DNA of 33,883 nucleotides, taken from Clostridiales bacterium (GTDB lineage Bacteria > Bacillota > Clostridia > Oscillospirales > CAG-272). A model generated the notes under the pieces. The model was not told the origin of the DNA, made no database searches, and was given only the letters and a program-made list of their open reading frames with translations. A program made the translations under genes and the position numbers. This document shows, piece after piece, positions 1-9,997 of the stretch. Where the stretch lies: contig JAEEJH010000126.1 of assembly GCA_016281775.1 (NCBI GenBank), forward strand, positions 1-33,883, read 5' to 3'. The stretch's first letter is position 1. Every line of letters starts with the position of its first letter.

Positions 1-19
1 GAGCGCAGTATCGGCGAAC

Positions 20-49
20 AAAAAAGCGACCGCTTGATCGGTCGCTTTT
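20..49 (-). terminator. Rho-independent terminator of the glycogen operon
   Basis: A 7-bp perfect stem (26-32 pairs with 39-45, GCGACCG/CGGTCGC) encloses a 6-nt loop. Read on the minus strand it is followed by a T run at 25-20. It lies just after the stop codon (54-56) of the amylase gene, so it probably ends the whole glg transcript. T-rich sequence on the other side (46-49) could also give some plus-strand termination. Confidence 0.88.
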
Positions 50-53
50 CGTA

Positions 54-1880
54 TCATTTCCGTTTCAAAACTTTGTACGTCGCGGGAGGGAGGGTGAGCG
101 GTCGGCTGTCGCCGTCGAATGATCTGCATTTATATCCGCCGGCGGTGAGAGTCACCGGTTCGTCCGAAGCGTTTGACAAATACAGATATTCGCCTCTTTG
201 TACGCCGAGAACCGAGCCGTCGCAGAATACGATATCGGCGCCGCCTCTGTACTTTTTTCTGTTTTTCAGCAGCGTCGAGACCTTTTTGATCATCGCCTTG
301 TCTTCGCGTCCCCACGGGTACGGCATACGGTTGAACGGGTCGCGGTAGCCCTGCATACCCGCCTCGTCGCCGTAGTAGACCGAGACCGTGCCCGGCAAAA
401 AGCAAAGCAGGGAAAAGGAAAGATAAAACTTTTTCTTCGCCTCGGCGTACTGCTTATCGCTCATGCGTTTTACCGCCAGCACCGAGCCGGGCAGATCGCC
501 CGCGGGATCGGCGCCGAGTACGGTAAGTATGCGCTCGGTATCGTGCGTGCCGAGAAAGTTCATCAGATACGGTATAACGTGATCCGGATAATGACTTTTT
601 ATCGTGCCGAATACTCGGGCGAAGCTCTCCGCGTCCCCGTTTTTGACGTAGTCTATCGCCGCGGCCTTTATCGGATAATTCATTACCGAATCGAGCTGGC
701 GCGATGAGAAATAACGGCGGCGGACGCCGTACGCGATCTTGTTCGACGCGTCTTCCCACACCTCGCCTATTATGATCGAACCGGGCTTTTCGGCTTCCGC
801 TGCGGCTTTTATGCGGTCGAGCAGCTCATCGGAGAGCTCGTCCGCGACGTCGAGCCGCCAGCCGTCCGCGCCGAGGCGCAGATATCTGCGTATCACTCCG
901 TCTTTGCCAGTGAAGAATTCAAGCACGTCTTCGTTACGCGTGTCGAGCTGCGGCAGACATTTTACGCCCCACCAGCATTCGTAATCGTCGGGGTAACGCC
1001 TGAACCGGTACCAGCCGCGGTAAGGCGATCCCGGGTCGTTATACGCGCCGGGGCTTTCGTATTTGCCGTATTTGTTGAAATACACGCTGTCGTCGCCGGT
1101 GTGATCGAAAACGCCGTCAAGTATGATCTTCATCCCGAGACCGTGTGCTTTTTCGCACAGCTCGACAAAAGCGTCTTCGCCGCCGAAGCATTCGTCGACG
1201 GCGTTGTAGTCGCCCGGATCGTATTTGTGGTTCGAATAGGCTTTGAATATCGGGGAGAGATATATTACGTCGATCCCGAGTTCTTTTAAATAACCGAGTT
1301 CTTCCGTAATTCCGTAAAGATCGCCGCCGAAAAACGTATTGTTTTTCAATTCCTGTCCGGGGTATTCGGTATATTCCGGCACGCCGTTATCCCAGTCGTC
1401 GTAATATACGGCGTCTGCGCGGCGAGGACTCTTGCCGCTTTTTTTGAACCGGTCGACGAAAATGTGGTACATATTCGCGTTTGAAAAGCTTTCATCGGGA
1501 GACGCGCCTTCTTTGACGAGCGTGAGCTGAAATGCGGCGCATCCGTCGGGGTTTGCCCGCAGCTGCCCGGTACGCTCGTCGCCCGTATTATGTACGTACA
1601 GATCGCCTTCTTCGGTTTGTACTGCAAACGTCAGGTAATACAGCCCCGGCCCGGCAGAAAAATCCGCCTCGTAGCAGTCTCTGCCGGAAAAAGCCCCAAT
1701 GTACGAGGCTTTTTTCTTTATTATCGTACCGTCTTTATCGCAAATAACGGTCAGCTCGCAGCCGTGCGCGCAGTAAACGCGCTTGACGAAAAGCCGGCAT
1801 ACGCCGCCGCGGTATTCAAACAGTACGTGCGGCGAGCCGGTGAAATCGTCAATGAAAATGTCTTTTATTAAGCGCATCAT
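54..1880 (-). CDS. GH13 alpha-amylase family enzyme, neopullulanase/cyclomaltodextrinase-like
   Basis: About 608 aa with no signal peptide, so cytoplasmic. The first ~120 residues look like a beta-sandwich (E-set/CBM34-like) region, followed by a GH13 barrel. GH13 signatures are visible: YHIFVDRF near residue 138, DGVFDHTGDDS near 255-265, GADGWRLDVADEL with the nucleophile Asp near 344, IIGEVWE with the acid Glu near 373, and GTHDTER with Asp near 447. SNHKYDPGDY is typical of neopullulanase/cyclomaltodextrinase subfamilies, which cut alpha-1,4 and some alpha-1,6 links in maltodextrins. I chose the ATG at 1880, which overlaps the glgP stop in an ATGA, because a start at 1901 would run further into glgP. 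It is the last gene of the glycogen operon. As no glgX or pulA is present, it may supply debranching or limit-dextrin hydrolysis; that role is inferred. Confidence 0.9.
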   Translation of the reverse strand: MMRLIKDIFIDDFTGSPHVLFEYRGGVCRLFVKRVYCAHGCELTVICDKDGTIIKKKASYIGAFSGRDCYEADFSAGPGLYYLTFAVQTEEGDLYVHNTGDERTGQLRANPDGCAAFQLTLVKEGASPDESFSNANMYHIFVDRFKKSGKSPRRADAVYYDDWDNGVPEYTEYPGQELKNNTFFGGDLYGITEELGYLKELGIDVIYLSPIFKAYSNHKYDPGDYNAVDECFGGEDAFVELCEKAHGLGMKIILDGVFDHTGDDSVYFNKYGKYESPGAYNDPGSPYRGWYRFRRYPDDYECWWGVKCLPQLDTRNEDVLEFFTGKDGVIRRYLRLGADGWRLDVADELSDELLDRIKAAAEAEKPGSIIIGEVWEDASNKIAYGVRRRYFSSRQLDSVMNYPIKAAAIDYVKNGDAESFARVFGTIKSHYPDHVIPYLMNFLGTHDTERILTVLGADPAGDLPGSVLAVKRMSDKQYAEAKKKFYLSFSLLCFLPGTVSVYYGDEAGMQGYRDPFNRMPYPWGREDKAMIKKVSTLLKNRKKYRGGADIVFCDGSVLGVQRGEYLYLSNASDEPVTLTAGGYKCRSFDGDSRPLTLPPATYKVLKRK

Positions 1881-4288
1881 TTGAGCGGCTTGATCCCCCA
1901 TATATTGTTCGCGTATTCACGTACCGAGCGGTCTGACGAGAAGAAGCCCGAAGCGGCTATGTTGTCGAGGCTCATCTGCGACCAGAGTTTTTTATCGGCG
2001 TAGTCGTTTACCATTCTGCCGTGTACGTCGAGATACGAAGCGAAATCGGCGATGCACATATAAGGATCCGGCACGCCTTTGCCGTATATGAGATACTGCG
2101 AGAAGTCGGAGAAAGAGACCCCGTCGAATCCGCGGTTGAGAGTCTTTATGATACCCTGAAGCGTCTCCGAGCCGTTATAGTAAGAAACGGAAGAATAACC
2201 CGACGACCAGAGCGCGTCGACCTCGTGCGTTTCAAGACCGAAGACGTAAAACGAATTGCCGCCGAGCTGCTCGCGCATTTCTATATTCGCGCCGTCGAGC
2301 GTGCCTATCGTCACCGCGCCGTTCATCATAAGTTTCATATTGCCGGTGCCGCTCGCCTCTTTGCCGGCGAGAGATATCTGTTCGGATATCTCGGCGGCGG
2401 GTATGAGCTTTTCTGCAAGCGATACGCAGTAGTTTTCAAGAAACGCGACAGAGAGTTTGTCTTTCATCTCCGGGCGTTTCGCTATGTCCGCGCCGAGGCG
2501 GTTTATCAGCTTGATAAGCTGTTTCGCGTGATAGTAGCCGGGCGCGGCTTTCGCCGAAAAGATGAAGCACTGCGGCGTGATGTCGAGGTCCGGGTCTTCG
2601 AGCAGGGCGTTATAGATCGATATGATGCGCAGAACGTTCAATAACTGCCGCTTGTATTCGTGCATGCGTTTGATATGCACGTCGAAAAGCATCTGCGGAT
2701 CGATTTTTACGCCCTTTTCCGTCGCGGCGTATTTGACGAGCCGCTCTTTGTTTTCTTTTTTGATTTGCTCAAGCTTCTCGAGCACGGAGGCGTCGTCTCT
2801 GTATTTCGAAAATTCTGAGAGCTTTTCGGGACGTTTTTTATATCCCGTTCCGATGCAATCGTCGAGCAGGGAAACGAGCCCGGGGTTAGAATACAGGAGC
2901 CAGCGTCTGTGATCGATGCCGTTCGTGACGTTGGTGAATTTCTGCGGTTCATAACCGTAAAAGTCGCTGAAAACGGTCTTTTTCAGTATTTCGGAATGAA
3001 GAGCTGATACGCCGTTTACCGTATGCGAGCCGATGACCGAAAGGTTAGCCATCCTTACCGAACCGCCGCCGATGATCGACATGCGGTTGAGTTTGTCGGC
3101 GTCGTGGGTATACTCGTTCCAGAGCTTTTCACAGTATCTGCGGTTTATTTCGCAGATGATCGAATAGATCCTCGGCAGACGGATATTGAACAGATCCTGA
3201 CGCCACGTCTCGAGCGCTTCGGGCATGACCGTGTGGTTCGTGTATGAGATCGTCGCCGTCGTGATCTCCCACGCCTTGTCCCAGGTATAGTTGCATTCGT
3301 CGAGCAGTATTCGCATCAGCTCCGCCACGCACATCGCGGGATGCGTGTCGTTGATATGTATCGCGACGAACTGCGGCAGATTATCGGCCGTGCCGTGACG
3401 CTCGAGATGATCGTGCATTATGTTCTGTAAAGCCGCGGAAACGAGAAAATACTGTTGAGTGAGGCGGAGCATTTTGCCCGCGTCGTGATCGTCCGACGGG
3501 TAAAGCACTTTGGAGATCAGCTCCGCGTGCGTGCTTTCTTCGAGGGCTTTGAGATATTTGCCCTGGGAAAACGCCTTCATGTCAAAGCTCTTGAAATCTC
3601 TCGCTCGCCACAGACGCAGAGTGTTCACCGCGTCGGTACCGGCGCCCGATATGAGCATATCGTAAGGCACCGCCTCGACCTCTTCCGCGTCTTTGTAATT
3701 GATATACATACCGCCTTCACGCCATTCTTCTTCTATCCTGCCGCCGAATTTGACGGTGACGGCGCAGTCGGTGCGCGGTATGAGCCACGCTTCACCCGAC
3801 GGGAGCCATATTTCGGGCAGCTCCGCCTGCTCGCAGTCGACTATCTTCTGCCTGAAGAAGCCGTATTCGTAGCAAAGACAGTGACCGACGGCGGGATAAT
3901 CCTGCGAGGAAAGCGAGTTCATATAGCACGCGGCGAGCCTGCCGAGACCGCCGTTGCCGAGACCCGGATCGGCTTCCGCCTTGATAAGGGATTTGAGCGA
4001 AAATCCCATATCGGTCAATGCCTCTTTGAAAGCGTCGTACACGCCGAGGTTGTAAAGATTTGCTTTGAGCGACGGACCGATCAGAAACTCCATGCACATA
4101 TAATAGACTTTTTTTGCGCCGTTCTTCTTGATCTTCTTTTCGAACGCCGCGTTTTTCTTCATCAGTATATCGCGCACGGTCATGAGCGTCGACTTATACA
4201 TCTGTTCGTCTGACGCCGTTTCGGGACGGGCGGCGAAATATTTGTCGAGTTTTTCGGTTATTTGTTTTTTTGCTTCTGCTGCTGTCAT
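1877..4288 (-). CDS. glgP: Glycogen/alpha-glucan phosphorylase
   Basis: The 803-aa protein has the usual length of bacterial GlgP/MalP (GT35). It releases glucose-1-phosphate from the non-reducing ends of glycogen using pyridoxal phosphate. The PLP-binding signature EASGTGNMKLMMNGA is intact, with the Schiff-base lysine near residue 652, followed by TIGTLDGANIE. The N-terminal half carries GNGGLGRLAACYMNSL, also diagnostic of the family. The ATG at 4288 is preceded by a purine-rich AAGAAAGG stretch. It lies 18 bp after glgA and overlaps the downstream amylase start by 4 bp (ATGA), so translation of the two is probably coupled. Having synthesis and breakdown genes in one operon suggests that flux is controlled allosterically rather than by separate transcription. 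Confidence 0.97.
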   Translation of the reverse strand: MTAAEAKKQITEKLDKYFAARPETASDEQMYKSTLMTVRDILMKKNAAFEKKIKKNGAKKVYYMCMEFLIGPSLKANLYNLGVYDAFKEALTDMGFSLKSLIKAEADPGLGNGGLGRLAACYMNSLSSQDYPAVGHCLCYEYGFFRQKIVDCEQAELPEIWLPSGEAWLIPRTDCAVTVKFGGRIEEEWREGGMYINYKDAEEVEAVPYDMLISGAGTDAVNTLRLWRARDFKSFDMKAFSQGKYLKALEESTHAELISKVLYPSDDHDAGKMLRLTQQYFLVSAALQNIMHDHLERHGTADNLPQFVAIHINDTHPAMCVAELMRILLDECNYTWDKAWEITTATISYTNHTVMPEALETWRQDLFNIRLPRIYSIICEINRRYCEKLWNEYTHDADKLNRMSIIGGGSVRMANLSVIGSHTVNGVSALHSEILKKTVFSDFYGYEPQKFTNVTNGIDHRRWLLYSNPGLVSLLDDCIGTGYKKRPEKLSEFSKYRDDASVLEKLEQIKKENKERLVKYAATEKGVKIDPQMLFDVHIKRMHEYKRQLLNVLRIISIYNALLEDPDLDITPQCFIFSAKAAPGYYHAKQLIKLINRLGADIAKRPEMKDKLSVAFLENYCVSLAEKLIPAAEISEQISLAGKEASGTGNMKLMMNGAVTIGTLDGANIEMREQLGGNSFYVFGLETHEVDALWSSGYSSVSYYNGSETLQGIIKTLNRGFDGVSFSDFSQYLIYGKGVPDPYMCIADFASYLDVHGRMVNDYADKKLWSQMSLDNIAASGFFSSDRSVREYANNIWGIKPLK

Positions 4289-4306
4289 TATCGGGTATCG
4301 CCTTTC

Positions 4307-5737
4307 TTAAATTGAGTTGTATAACTGCGCGTATTTTTCAGCCGATACGGACCACGAAAAATCGTGTTTCATTATCTTTTCGCAAAGAGCCTCGAATTCT
4401 TCTTTGCTGCGGTAAAGCGCGAGCGCTTCGCGTATGACGTAAAGCATATCATGGCTGTTGTACGCCGCGAACGTGAAGCCGTTGCCGACGTGTTCGCCGT
4501 TTTCTTCATGGTACGGTTTTATCGAATCGTAAAGACCGCCCGTCTCGCGAACGACCGGCACGGCGCCGTAGCGCGACGCTATCATCTGCGAAAGACCGCA
4601 CGGCTCGGTCTTCGACGGCATAAGGAAAATATCCGACGAAGCGTAGATCTTCTTTGACAGATCCTTGTCATAGGCTATTATAGCTCTGACCTTGTCGTTG
4701 TGGCGGTACTGCAGACCTCTGAAAAAGTCTTCGTACTGCCTGTCGCCGCATCCGAGAACAACGAGCTGAACGTCGTCTCTCATGAGTTCTTCCGCCTGCT
4801 CGCGCACAAGGTCGAGCCCCTTCTGGTCGGTAAGACGGCTTATGACGGAGATCATCGGTACGTCAGCTCTTACGGGCAGACCGACCTCGGCCTGAAAAGC
4901 GACTTTGTTCTCGGCTTTTCTCTTGACGCTTCTGTAAGTATAATTCTTATAAAGCGCCGGGTCGGTATGCGGATCGTAGTAAACGTAGTCTATACCGTTC
5001 AAAACGCCGCAGAGCTTGCACGAGTACATGCGAATAATCGGATCGAGACCGTTTGAGAATTCCGGCGTCATTATCTCCTGCGCGTATCTCTCGCTGACCG
5101 TAACGACCCTGTCGGCGCAGACTATCGCGCCTTTCATAAGGTTGATCTGCCCGTTGAAATCGTATATCTCGTACGATCGCTGATCGAGATCGAATATGTC
5201 GCCCGACAGAGCGTGATCGTACTGTCCCTGATACAGTATGTTATGTATCGAGAACACGGCTTTGATTTTCGAATAGCGGCTGTCGATCGCGTATTTAGTT
5301 TTCAGGTGGATGACCGCGAGCGCCGTCTGCCAGTCGTTGCAGTGCAGAACGTCCGGAAAAAAGTCGAGCTGATCCATCGCGGCGAGTATCGACGCGGAGA
5401 AATACGCGAACCGCTCGCCGTCGTCAAAACTGCCGTAAAGAGAACCGCGCTTGAAATAATACTCGTTGTCCACAAAGTAGTAAGTCACGCCGTTATCCGT
5501 AAGGCTGTATATCGCGCAGTAGATCCTGCGCCAGCTCAGCTTTACGCTGAATTCTTTTTCTTTTATCATTTTTCTGCGGTATTCTTCCTTTACCGCGGAA
5601 TACAGAGGTGAGATGACTCTTACGTCGTAATCACCGTGTTTTTTCTTCAAGGCCTTGGGAAGAGAACCGATAACGTCGCCGAGACCGCCCGACGACGAAT
5701 ACGGCAGGACCTCAGATGATGCGTACAGTATTTTCAT
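4307..5737 (-). CDS. glgA: Glycogen synthase (ADP-glucose dependent), GT5
   Basis: The 476-aa protein has the normal GlgA length and a GT-B fold. It transfers glucose from ADP-glucose to the growing alpha-1,4-glucan. The N-terminus MKILYASSEVLPY leads into SSSGGLGDV, the sugar-nucleotide loop. The C-terminal donor-site motif KTEPCGLSQMIASRYG and VVRETGGLYD are intact. One oddity: the family loop is usually KxGGL (Lys15 in E. coli GlgA), but here the lysine position is Ser15, giving SSGGL. The rest of the active site looks normal, so I still call it an active synthase. It starts 8 bp after glgD with an AAAGG ribosome binding site. Confidence 0.96.
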   Translation of the reverse strand: MKILYASSEVLPYSSSGGLGDVIGSLPKALKKKHGDYDVRVISPLYSAVKEEYRRKMIKEKEFSVKLSWRRIYCAIYSLTDNGVTYYFVDNEYYFKRGSLYGSFDDGERFAYFSASILAAMDQLDFFPDVLHCNDWQTALAVIHLKTKYAIDSRYSKIKAVFSIHNILYQGQYDHALSGDIFDLDQRSYEIYDFNGQINLMKGAIVCADRVVTVSERYAQEIMTPEFSNGLDPIIRMYSCKLCGVLNGIDYVYYDPHTDPALYKNYTYRSVKRKAENKVAFQAEVGLPVRADVPMISVISRLTDQKGLDLVREQAEELMRDDVQLVVLGCGDRQYEDFFRGLQYRHNDKVRAIIAYDKDLSKKIYASSDIFLMPSKTEPCGLSQMIASRYGAVPVVRETGGLYDSIKPYHEENGEHVGNGFTFAAYNSHDMLYVIREALALYRSKEEFEALCEKIMKHDFSWSVSAEKYAQLYNSI

Positions 5738-5745
5738 AATTACCT

Positions 5746-6879
5746 TTACACTATCGTATTTTTCGGAACGTAGAACGGCAGAGTGGAATGACCGGAAAGA
5801 CGGACCCCCTCTTTTACGACCACGTTTTTGTCAAGCACCGAGCAGTTTATCTGCGCTCCGGCACTTATTACGCTGTCCTGCATGATTATCGAGTCTTTGA
5901 CGACCGCGCCTTTGCCGATCGTGACGCCGCGGAATATTATCGAATTTTCGACGTGACCTTCGATCAGACATCCGTCGGCGAACAGAGAGTTGGATACGGT
6001 CGCCGCGTCCGTGTATCTCGTCGGAGGCGAATTTCTGATCTTCGTGTAGATCGGTCTGTTCTTTATGCCGAACAGCGCGTTTCTGACCTCGGGATCGAGC
6101 AGTTCGAGACTGCACGAGAAATATTCGGAAAGCGAGCTGACGCAGGCGAAATAGCCCTCGTATTCGTACGCCATTATCTTGTACGAATGAACGTTGCGCA
6201 AAAGCACGTCGGAGTTGAACGAGGTGTAGCCGTGAGCAGAGGCGTCGTTTACGATGTTGAGCAGCTTTTCGCGTTCGAGAACCATGATGTTGAGGCTTAC
6301 CGAATGCTCGCCCGAAACGTCGAACGGGTAGATCAGCAGATCGTTCACTCTGCCGTCGCCGTCCTTATTGATTATTACGTTTTTTACAGCCAGATCGGGC
6401 GTGAGCTTCATTTTCTTTGTCGCGAGCGTTATATCCGCTCCGGTCTTTTTATGAAACGCGATCATATCGCCGAGGTCTATGTTGCAGATCACGTCGCAGT
6501 CCGAGAGAACTATGAGATCTTCTTTTCTGCGCGAGATATAGACGGTCGCCGATTTCAGCGATTCAAGCCTTGAGCTGATATGCGATCTGACGTTGTCGTT
6601 AGCGAAAGCCGTGATGTTCGGGGAGATGAGTTTTACGCCGCCGGCTCTCGTCGCAAGGTCCCAGTCTTTACCCGTGCCGATGTGGTCGGAGAGCGACTGA
6701 TAATTCGTCTGGGTTATGATACCGACGCTCGTAACGCCGGAGTTTACCATATTGGAGAGCGTGAAATCTATGAATCTGTATCTGCATCCGAACGGAACGC
6801 TCGCCATGGTGCGAAGGCGCGTAAGCTCGGGCAGATTCCTGTCGTGGATGTTGGAGAAGATTATACCCGTTACAGACAT
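5746..6879 (-). CDS. glgD: Glucose-1-phosphate adenylyltransferase subunit GlgD
   Basis: The 377-aa GlgC paralogue acts as the second, mainly regulatory subunit of the ADP-glucose pyrophosphorylase heteromer in Bacillota. The nucleotidyltransferase fold is recognisable (VPFGCRYRFIDFTLSNMVNSG), followed by a left-handed beta-helix C-terminal region with hexapeptide-like repeats. It lacks the GGxGxRL nucleotide loop: the equivalent segment is IIFSNIHDRNLPEL. The GDH-type catalytic motif of GlgC is replaced by VLSDCDVICNIDL. Both are expected of GlgD and argue for a non-catalytic or weakly catalytic role. The start at 6879 has a near-perfect AAGGAGGA ribosome binding site inside the end of glgC, and only one base separates the two genes. 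Confidence 0.96.
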   Translation of the reverse strand: MSVTGIIFSNIHDRNLPELTRLRTMASVPFGCRYRFIDFTLSNMVNSGVTSVGIITQTNYQSLSDHIGTGKDWDLATRAGGVKLISPNITAFANDNVRSHISSRLESLKSATVYISRRKEDLIVLSDCDVICNIDLGDMIAFHKKTGADITLATKKMKLTPDLAVKNVIINKDGDGRVNDLLIYPFDVSGEHSVSLNIMVLEREKLLNIVNDASAHGYTSFNSDVLLRNVHSYKIMAYEYEGYFACVSSLSEYFSCSLELLDPEVRNALFGIKNRPIYTKIRNSPPTRYTDAATVSNSLFADGCLIEGHVENSIIFRGVTIGKGAVVKDSIIMQDSVISAGAQINCSVLDKNVVVKEGVRLSGHSTLPFYVPKNTIV

Positions 6880-6880
6880 T

Positions 6881-8080
6881 TTATTTATCCTCCTTCGGTA
6901 GTACGCTCGTCATCACGCCGCCGCCGATGACCGTTTTGTCGGGCAAAACGAGACCCGCGCCGAGCAGGGCGATGCCTTTGCCCGAAGCCGCGTTTTCACC
7001 GACGCGGCAGTTTTCACCTACGCGTACGCGGCAGTCGAGCATACTGTATTCTATTACGGAGCCGGCGCCTATCTCGGACTCTTCGAACACGACTGAATCT
7101 CTGACTACCGCTCCGGCGTCTATCTTCACGCCGCCGAAAAGAACGGAATTTATAACGGTGCCGTACACTTCACAGCCTTCGGTGACGAGCGAGTTTTCGA
7201 CTCTCGCTTCGCTTCCGATGAAGTGCGGAGGTCTCGTCGAATTGCGCGAGAGTATGCGCTGTTTAGGCGTACGCAGATCGAGAGCGGGCTTCTGACCGAT
7301 AAGGTCCATGTTCGCTTCCCAGAGACTCTTTACCGTGCCGACGTCCTTCCAGTAACCGGAGAACGGATAAGCGAACATCTTCGCTCCGTTCTTCAGCATC
7401 CTCGGTATAACGTTTTTGCCGAAGTCGTTCGACGACTTTTCGTCCGCTTCGTCCTCTTCGAGATACTTTTTGAGCACTTCCTTGCCGAAAATATAGATGC
7501 CCATCGAAGCTTTCGTGCTTTTCGGTTTAGCCGGTTTTTCTTCGAATTGGTATATCGAGCCGTCTTCGTACGTGTTCATGATGCCGAAACGCGACGCTTC
7601 GTCGAGCGGCACTTCGATGACCGCGATTGTGCAGTCGGCGCCTTTTTCGATATGGTATTTCAGCATCTCCGAGTAATCCATTTTGTAGATATGGTCGCCC
7701 GAGAGGATGAGAACGTAGTCGGGATCGTATCTTTCTATGAAATCGAGGTTCTGATAGATCGCGTTCGCCGTGCCGGTGTACCACGCGGCGCCCGTGGCGC
7801 GCTGATACGGGGGCAGGATCTTGACGCCGCCGTAAGTTCTGTCAAGGTCCCACGGCTGGCCGCTGCCTATATACTCGTTCAATACGTAAGGCTGGTACTG
7901 CGTGAGGACTCCCACCGTGTCAATGCCGGAGTTTACGCAGTTCGATAAAGTAAAATCGATGATCCTGTACTTGCCGCCGAAAGGTACGGCAGGCTTTGCC
8001 GTCTTTTCGGTCAGGTTATACAGTCGGCTGCCCTGACCGCCCGCGAGCAGCATGGCAACGCATCTTTTTTTCTGTAACAT
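6881..8080 (-). CDS. glgC: Glucose-1-phosphate adenylyltransferase, catalytic subunit
   Basis: The 399-aa enzyme makes ADP-glucose from glucose-1-phosphate and ATP, the committed step of bacterial glycogen synthesis. The pyrophosphorylase signature is intact ([20 protein letters not shown], residues ~11-30, with Lys29), followed by [13 protein letters not shown] and the metal/substrate segment [12 protein letters not shown]. The C-terminal third shows the hexapeptide beta-helix expected of GlgC. The start at 8080 has an AAAAGGAGA ribosome binding site at good spacing. It sits between glgB (15 bp upstream) and glgD (1 bp downstream), which fits a GlgC/GlgD heteromer made in equal amounts. Confidence 0.97.
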   Translation of the reverse strand: MLQKKRCVAMLLAGGQGSRLYNLTEKTAKPAVPFGGKYRIIDFTLSNCVNSGIDTVGVLTQYQPYVLNEYIGSGQPWDLDRTYGGVKILPPYQRATGAAWYTGTANAIYQNLDFIERYDPDYVLILSGDHIYKMDYSEMLKYHIEKGADCTIAVIEVPLDEASRFGIMNTYEDGSIYQFEEKPAKPKSTKASMGIYIFGKEVLKKYLEEDEADEKSSNDFGKNVIPRMLKNGAKMFAYPFSGYWKDVGTVKSLWEANMDLIGQKPALDLRTPKQRILSRNSTRPPHFIGSEARVENSLVTEGCEVYGTVINSVLFGGVKIDAGAVVRDSVVFEESEIGAGSVIEYSMLDCRVRVGENCRVGENAASGKGIALLGAGLVLPDKTVIGGGVMTSVLPKEDK

Positions 8081-8095
8081 GGCTGTATCTCCTTT

Positions 8096-9997
8096 TTATT
8101 TTTTGCGTTTGATAGGTTCGTATTTATATATAGCAGCCGAAAGGGGCGGCAAATCGAGCTTCACGCTCAGACCGAAGCCGTCGCACGGCTCTTTTTCCGA
8201 ATAAACGACGTTCTGAGCGCCGGGGTGCGTCGCGAATATTTCCGTATAAGCGCCCGCTTTCGGCACGCCGACCGTATAGCCGTTGAGCTCGGCGGCTGAA
8301 AAGTTGAAAGCGCACATTACGAAAGAACCGTCCGCGGCGTACCGCAGAAACACCGCGGTATTGTGATCGGCGTCGTCGACCTTAAGCCATTTGAACCCGT
8401 CCCATGAAAGATCGCGTTCCCAGAGCTGCTTGTGTTCGAGATAGAAATGATTGAGAGCGGCGGTGAACATCCACAGCGCGGAATGCTTTTCATACCCGGT
8501 CATGAACCATTCGAGAGAGGACGTGCAGTCCCATTCGCGGAACTGACCGTATTCGCAGCCCATGAAAAGCAGTTTTTTGCCGGGATGGCACATCATGAAA
8601 GTCAGATAACAGCGAAGGCCGTCGAATTTCTGACCGTAATCGCCGAACATTTTGTTTATAAGCGATCCCTTGCCGTGCACGACCTCGTCGTGAGAGACCG
8701 ACAGAACGTAATTTTCATTGAAAGCGTACATCATCGAAAACGTGATGCGGTTATGCTCGTATCTGCGGTAAACGGGATCGAGAGAGAAATAACGGAGCGT
8801 GTCGTTCATGAATCCCATATCCCATTTGAAGCTGAATCCGAGCCCTCCCGCGAACACGGGTTTGGTAAGCATCGGCCAGTCGGAAGATTCCTCGGCGATC
8901 ATCAGAACGTCGGAAAAACAGCCGAACACGGCGCTGTTCAGTTTCTTGAAAAACGCTATCGCCTCGTAATTCCTGTTCGAACCGTCGTGCGCCGGCACCC
9001 ATTCGCCGGGACGTCTGTCAAAATCGAGATAGAGCATGGAAGCGACCGCGTCGACGCGCAGTCCGTCGATATGATAGACCGTCATCCAGTAAAGCGCGTT
9101 CGAGATAAGAAACGACTGTACCTCTTCGCGCCCGACGTCGAAGAAACGTGTCCCCCAGACTTTATGTTCTTTTCTGTCTTCTCCCTGATATTCATAGCAG
9201 AGCGAACCGTCGAATTCGATCAGCCCGTGCGGGTCCTTCGAAAAGTGAGCCGGGACCCAGTCCATGATAACGCCTATACCGTATTTATGCATCTTGTTTA
9301 TGAAATACATGAAATCGGCAGGCTCGCCGAATCGCGAAGTCGGGGCGTAAAAGCCGCAGCCCTGATATCCCCAGCTCTCGTCGAGCGGGTGCTCGGCGAC
9401 CGGCAGCAGTTCTATATGCGTATAGCCCATACGTTTCACGTACGGCGCGATGAAGTCCGCAAGTTCTCTGTAGGTCAGATACGTCCCGTCCTCATGGCGC
9501 TTGAAAGAGCCGAGATGTATTTCGTATATATTTATCGGCGCGGTGTAAGCCGGTCTGTCCGTACCCGGGCAGATCGCTGTCTTTCTCGCTTCGAGCCAGT
9601 CGCCGTCATCCCAGCAAAAATCCGGCAGAACGTAGAGATAAGAAGCGGTCTCTTTATGCGTACCGTCGAATACGGCGTAGGGATCGGCTTTGTAAAAAGT
9701 CCTGTCGCCGTTTTTGATCATGTATTTGTATTTCATTCGCCAGCCGTTCTCGAAATACAGGTCGGTCTTGACCTCCCATATCCCTCTGTCCGTGATCTTG
9801 GTCATCGGCAGAGAAGCGCTCCAGCCGTTGAAATCTCCGACAACGAAAATACTGTCGGCGTCAGGCGCCCAGGTGCGGAAAACGGTGACGGTCTTGCCGT
9901 CTTCGTCTTCTTCGCGGTGAACGCCGAAATATTCGTAAGCTTTGAAATACGTGCCCTGATGGAACAGGTACTGTTCGGTTGAGAAATCTTTTTTCAT
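8096..9997 (-). CDS. glgB: 1,4-alpha-glucan branching enzyme, GH13
   Basis: The 633-aa protein has an N-terminal CBM48 domain (TVFRTWAPDADSIFVVGDFNGW, ~residues 38-60) and a GH13 barrel. It introduces alpha-1,6 branches by cutting and re-attaching alpha-1,4 chains. Visible motifs are MDWVPAHF, DGLRVDAVASM (nucleophile Asp), MIAEESSDWP (acid Glu) and LSVSHDEVVHGKGSL (third Asp), all characteristic of bacterial GlgB. Its ATG overlaps the stop codon of the upstream acyltransferase as ATGA, with GGAGAG as ribosome binding site, so the two are probably translationally coupled. Confidence 0.97.
   Translation of the reverse strand: MKKDFSTEQYLFHQGTYFKAYEYFGVHREEDEDGKTVTVFRTWAPDADSIFVVGDFNGWSASLPMTKITDRGIWEVKTDLYFENGWRMKYKYMIKNGDRTFYKADPYAVFDGTHKETASYLYVLPDFCWDDGDWLEARKTAICPGTDRPAYTAPINIYEIHLGSFKRHEDGTYLTYRELADFIAPYVKRMGYTHIELLPVAEHPLDESWGYQGCGFYAPTSRFGEPADFMYFINKMHKYGIGVIMDWVPAHFSKDPHGLIEFDGSLCYEYQGEDRKEHKVWGTRFFDVGREEVQSFLISNALYWMTVYHIDGLRVDAVASMLYLDFDRRPGEWVPAHDGSNRNYEAIAFFKKLNSAVFGCFSDVLMIAEESSDWPMLTKPVFAGGLGFSFKWDMGFMNDTLRYFSLDPVYRRYEHNRITFSMMYAFNENYVLSVSHDEVVHGKGSLINKMFGDYGQKFDGLRCYLTFMMCHPGKKLLFMGCEYGQFREWDCTSSLEWFMTGYEKHSALWMFTAALNHFYLEHKQLWERDLSWDGFKWLKVDDADHNTAVFLRYAADGSFVMCAFNFSAAELNGYTVGVPKAGAYTEIFATHPGAQNVVYSEKEPCDGFGLSVKLDLPPLSAAIYKYEPIKRKK

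Noticed and set aside
5746-6879. GlgD as a broken copy of glgC
   Set aside because: Loss of the nucleotide loop is normal for GlgD, the frame is intact, and it has a near-perfect ribosome binding site.
8432-9982. A 516-codon plus-strand open frame opposite glgB
   Set aside because: It is the antisense shadow of a clear branching enzyme with all catalytic motifs. Its translation shows no recognisable domain and it has no promoter or terminator of its own.
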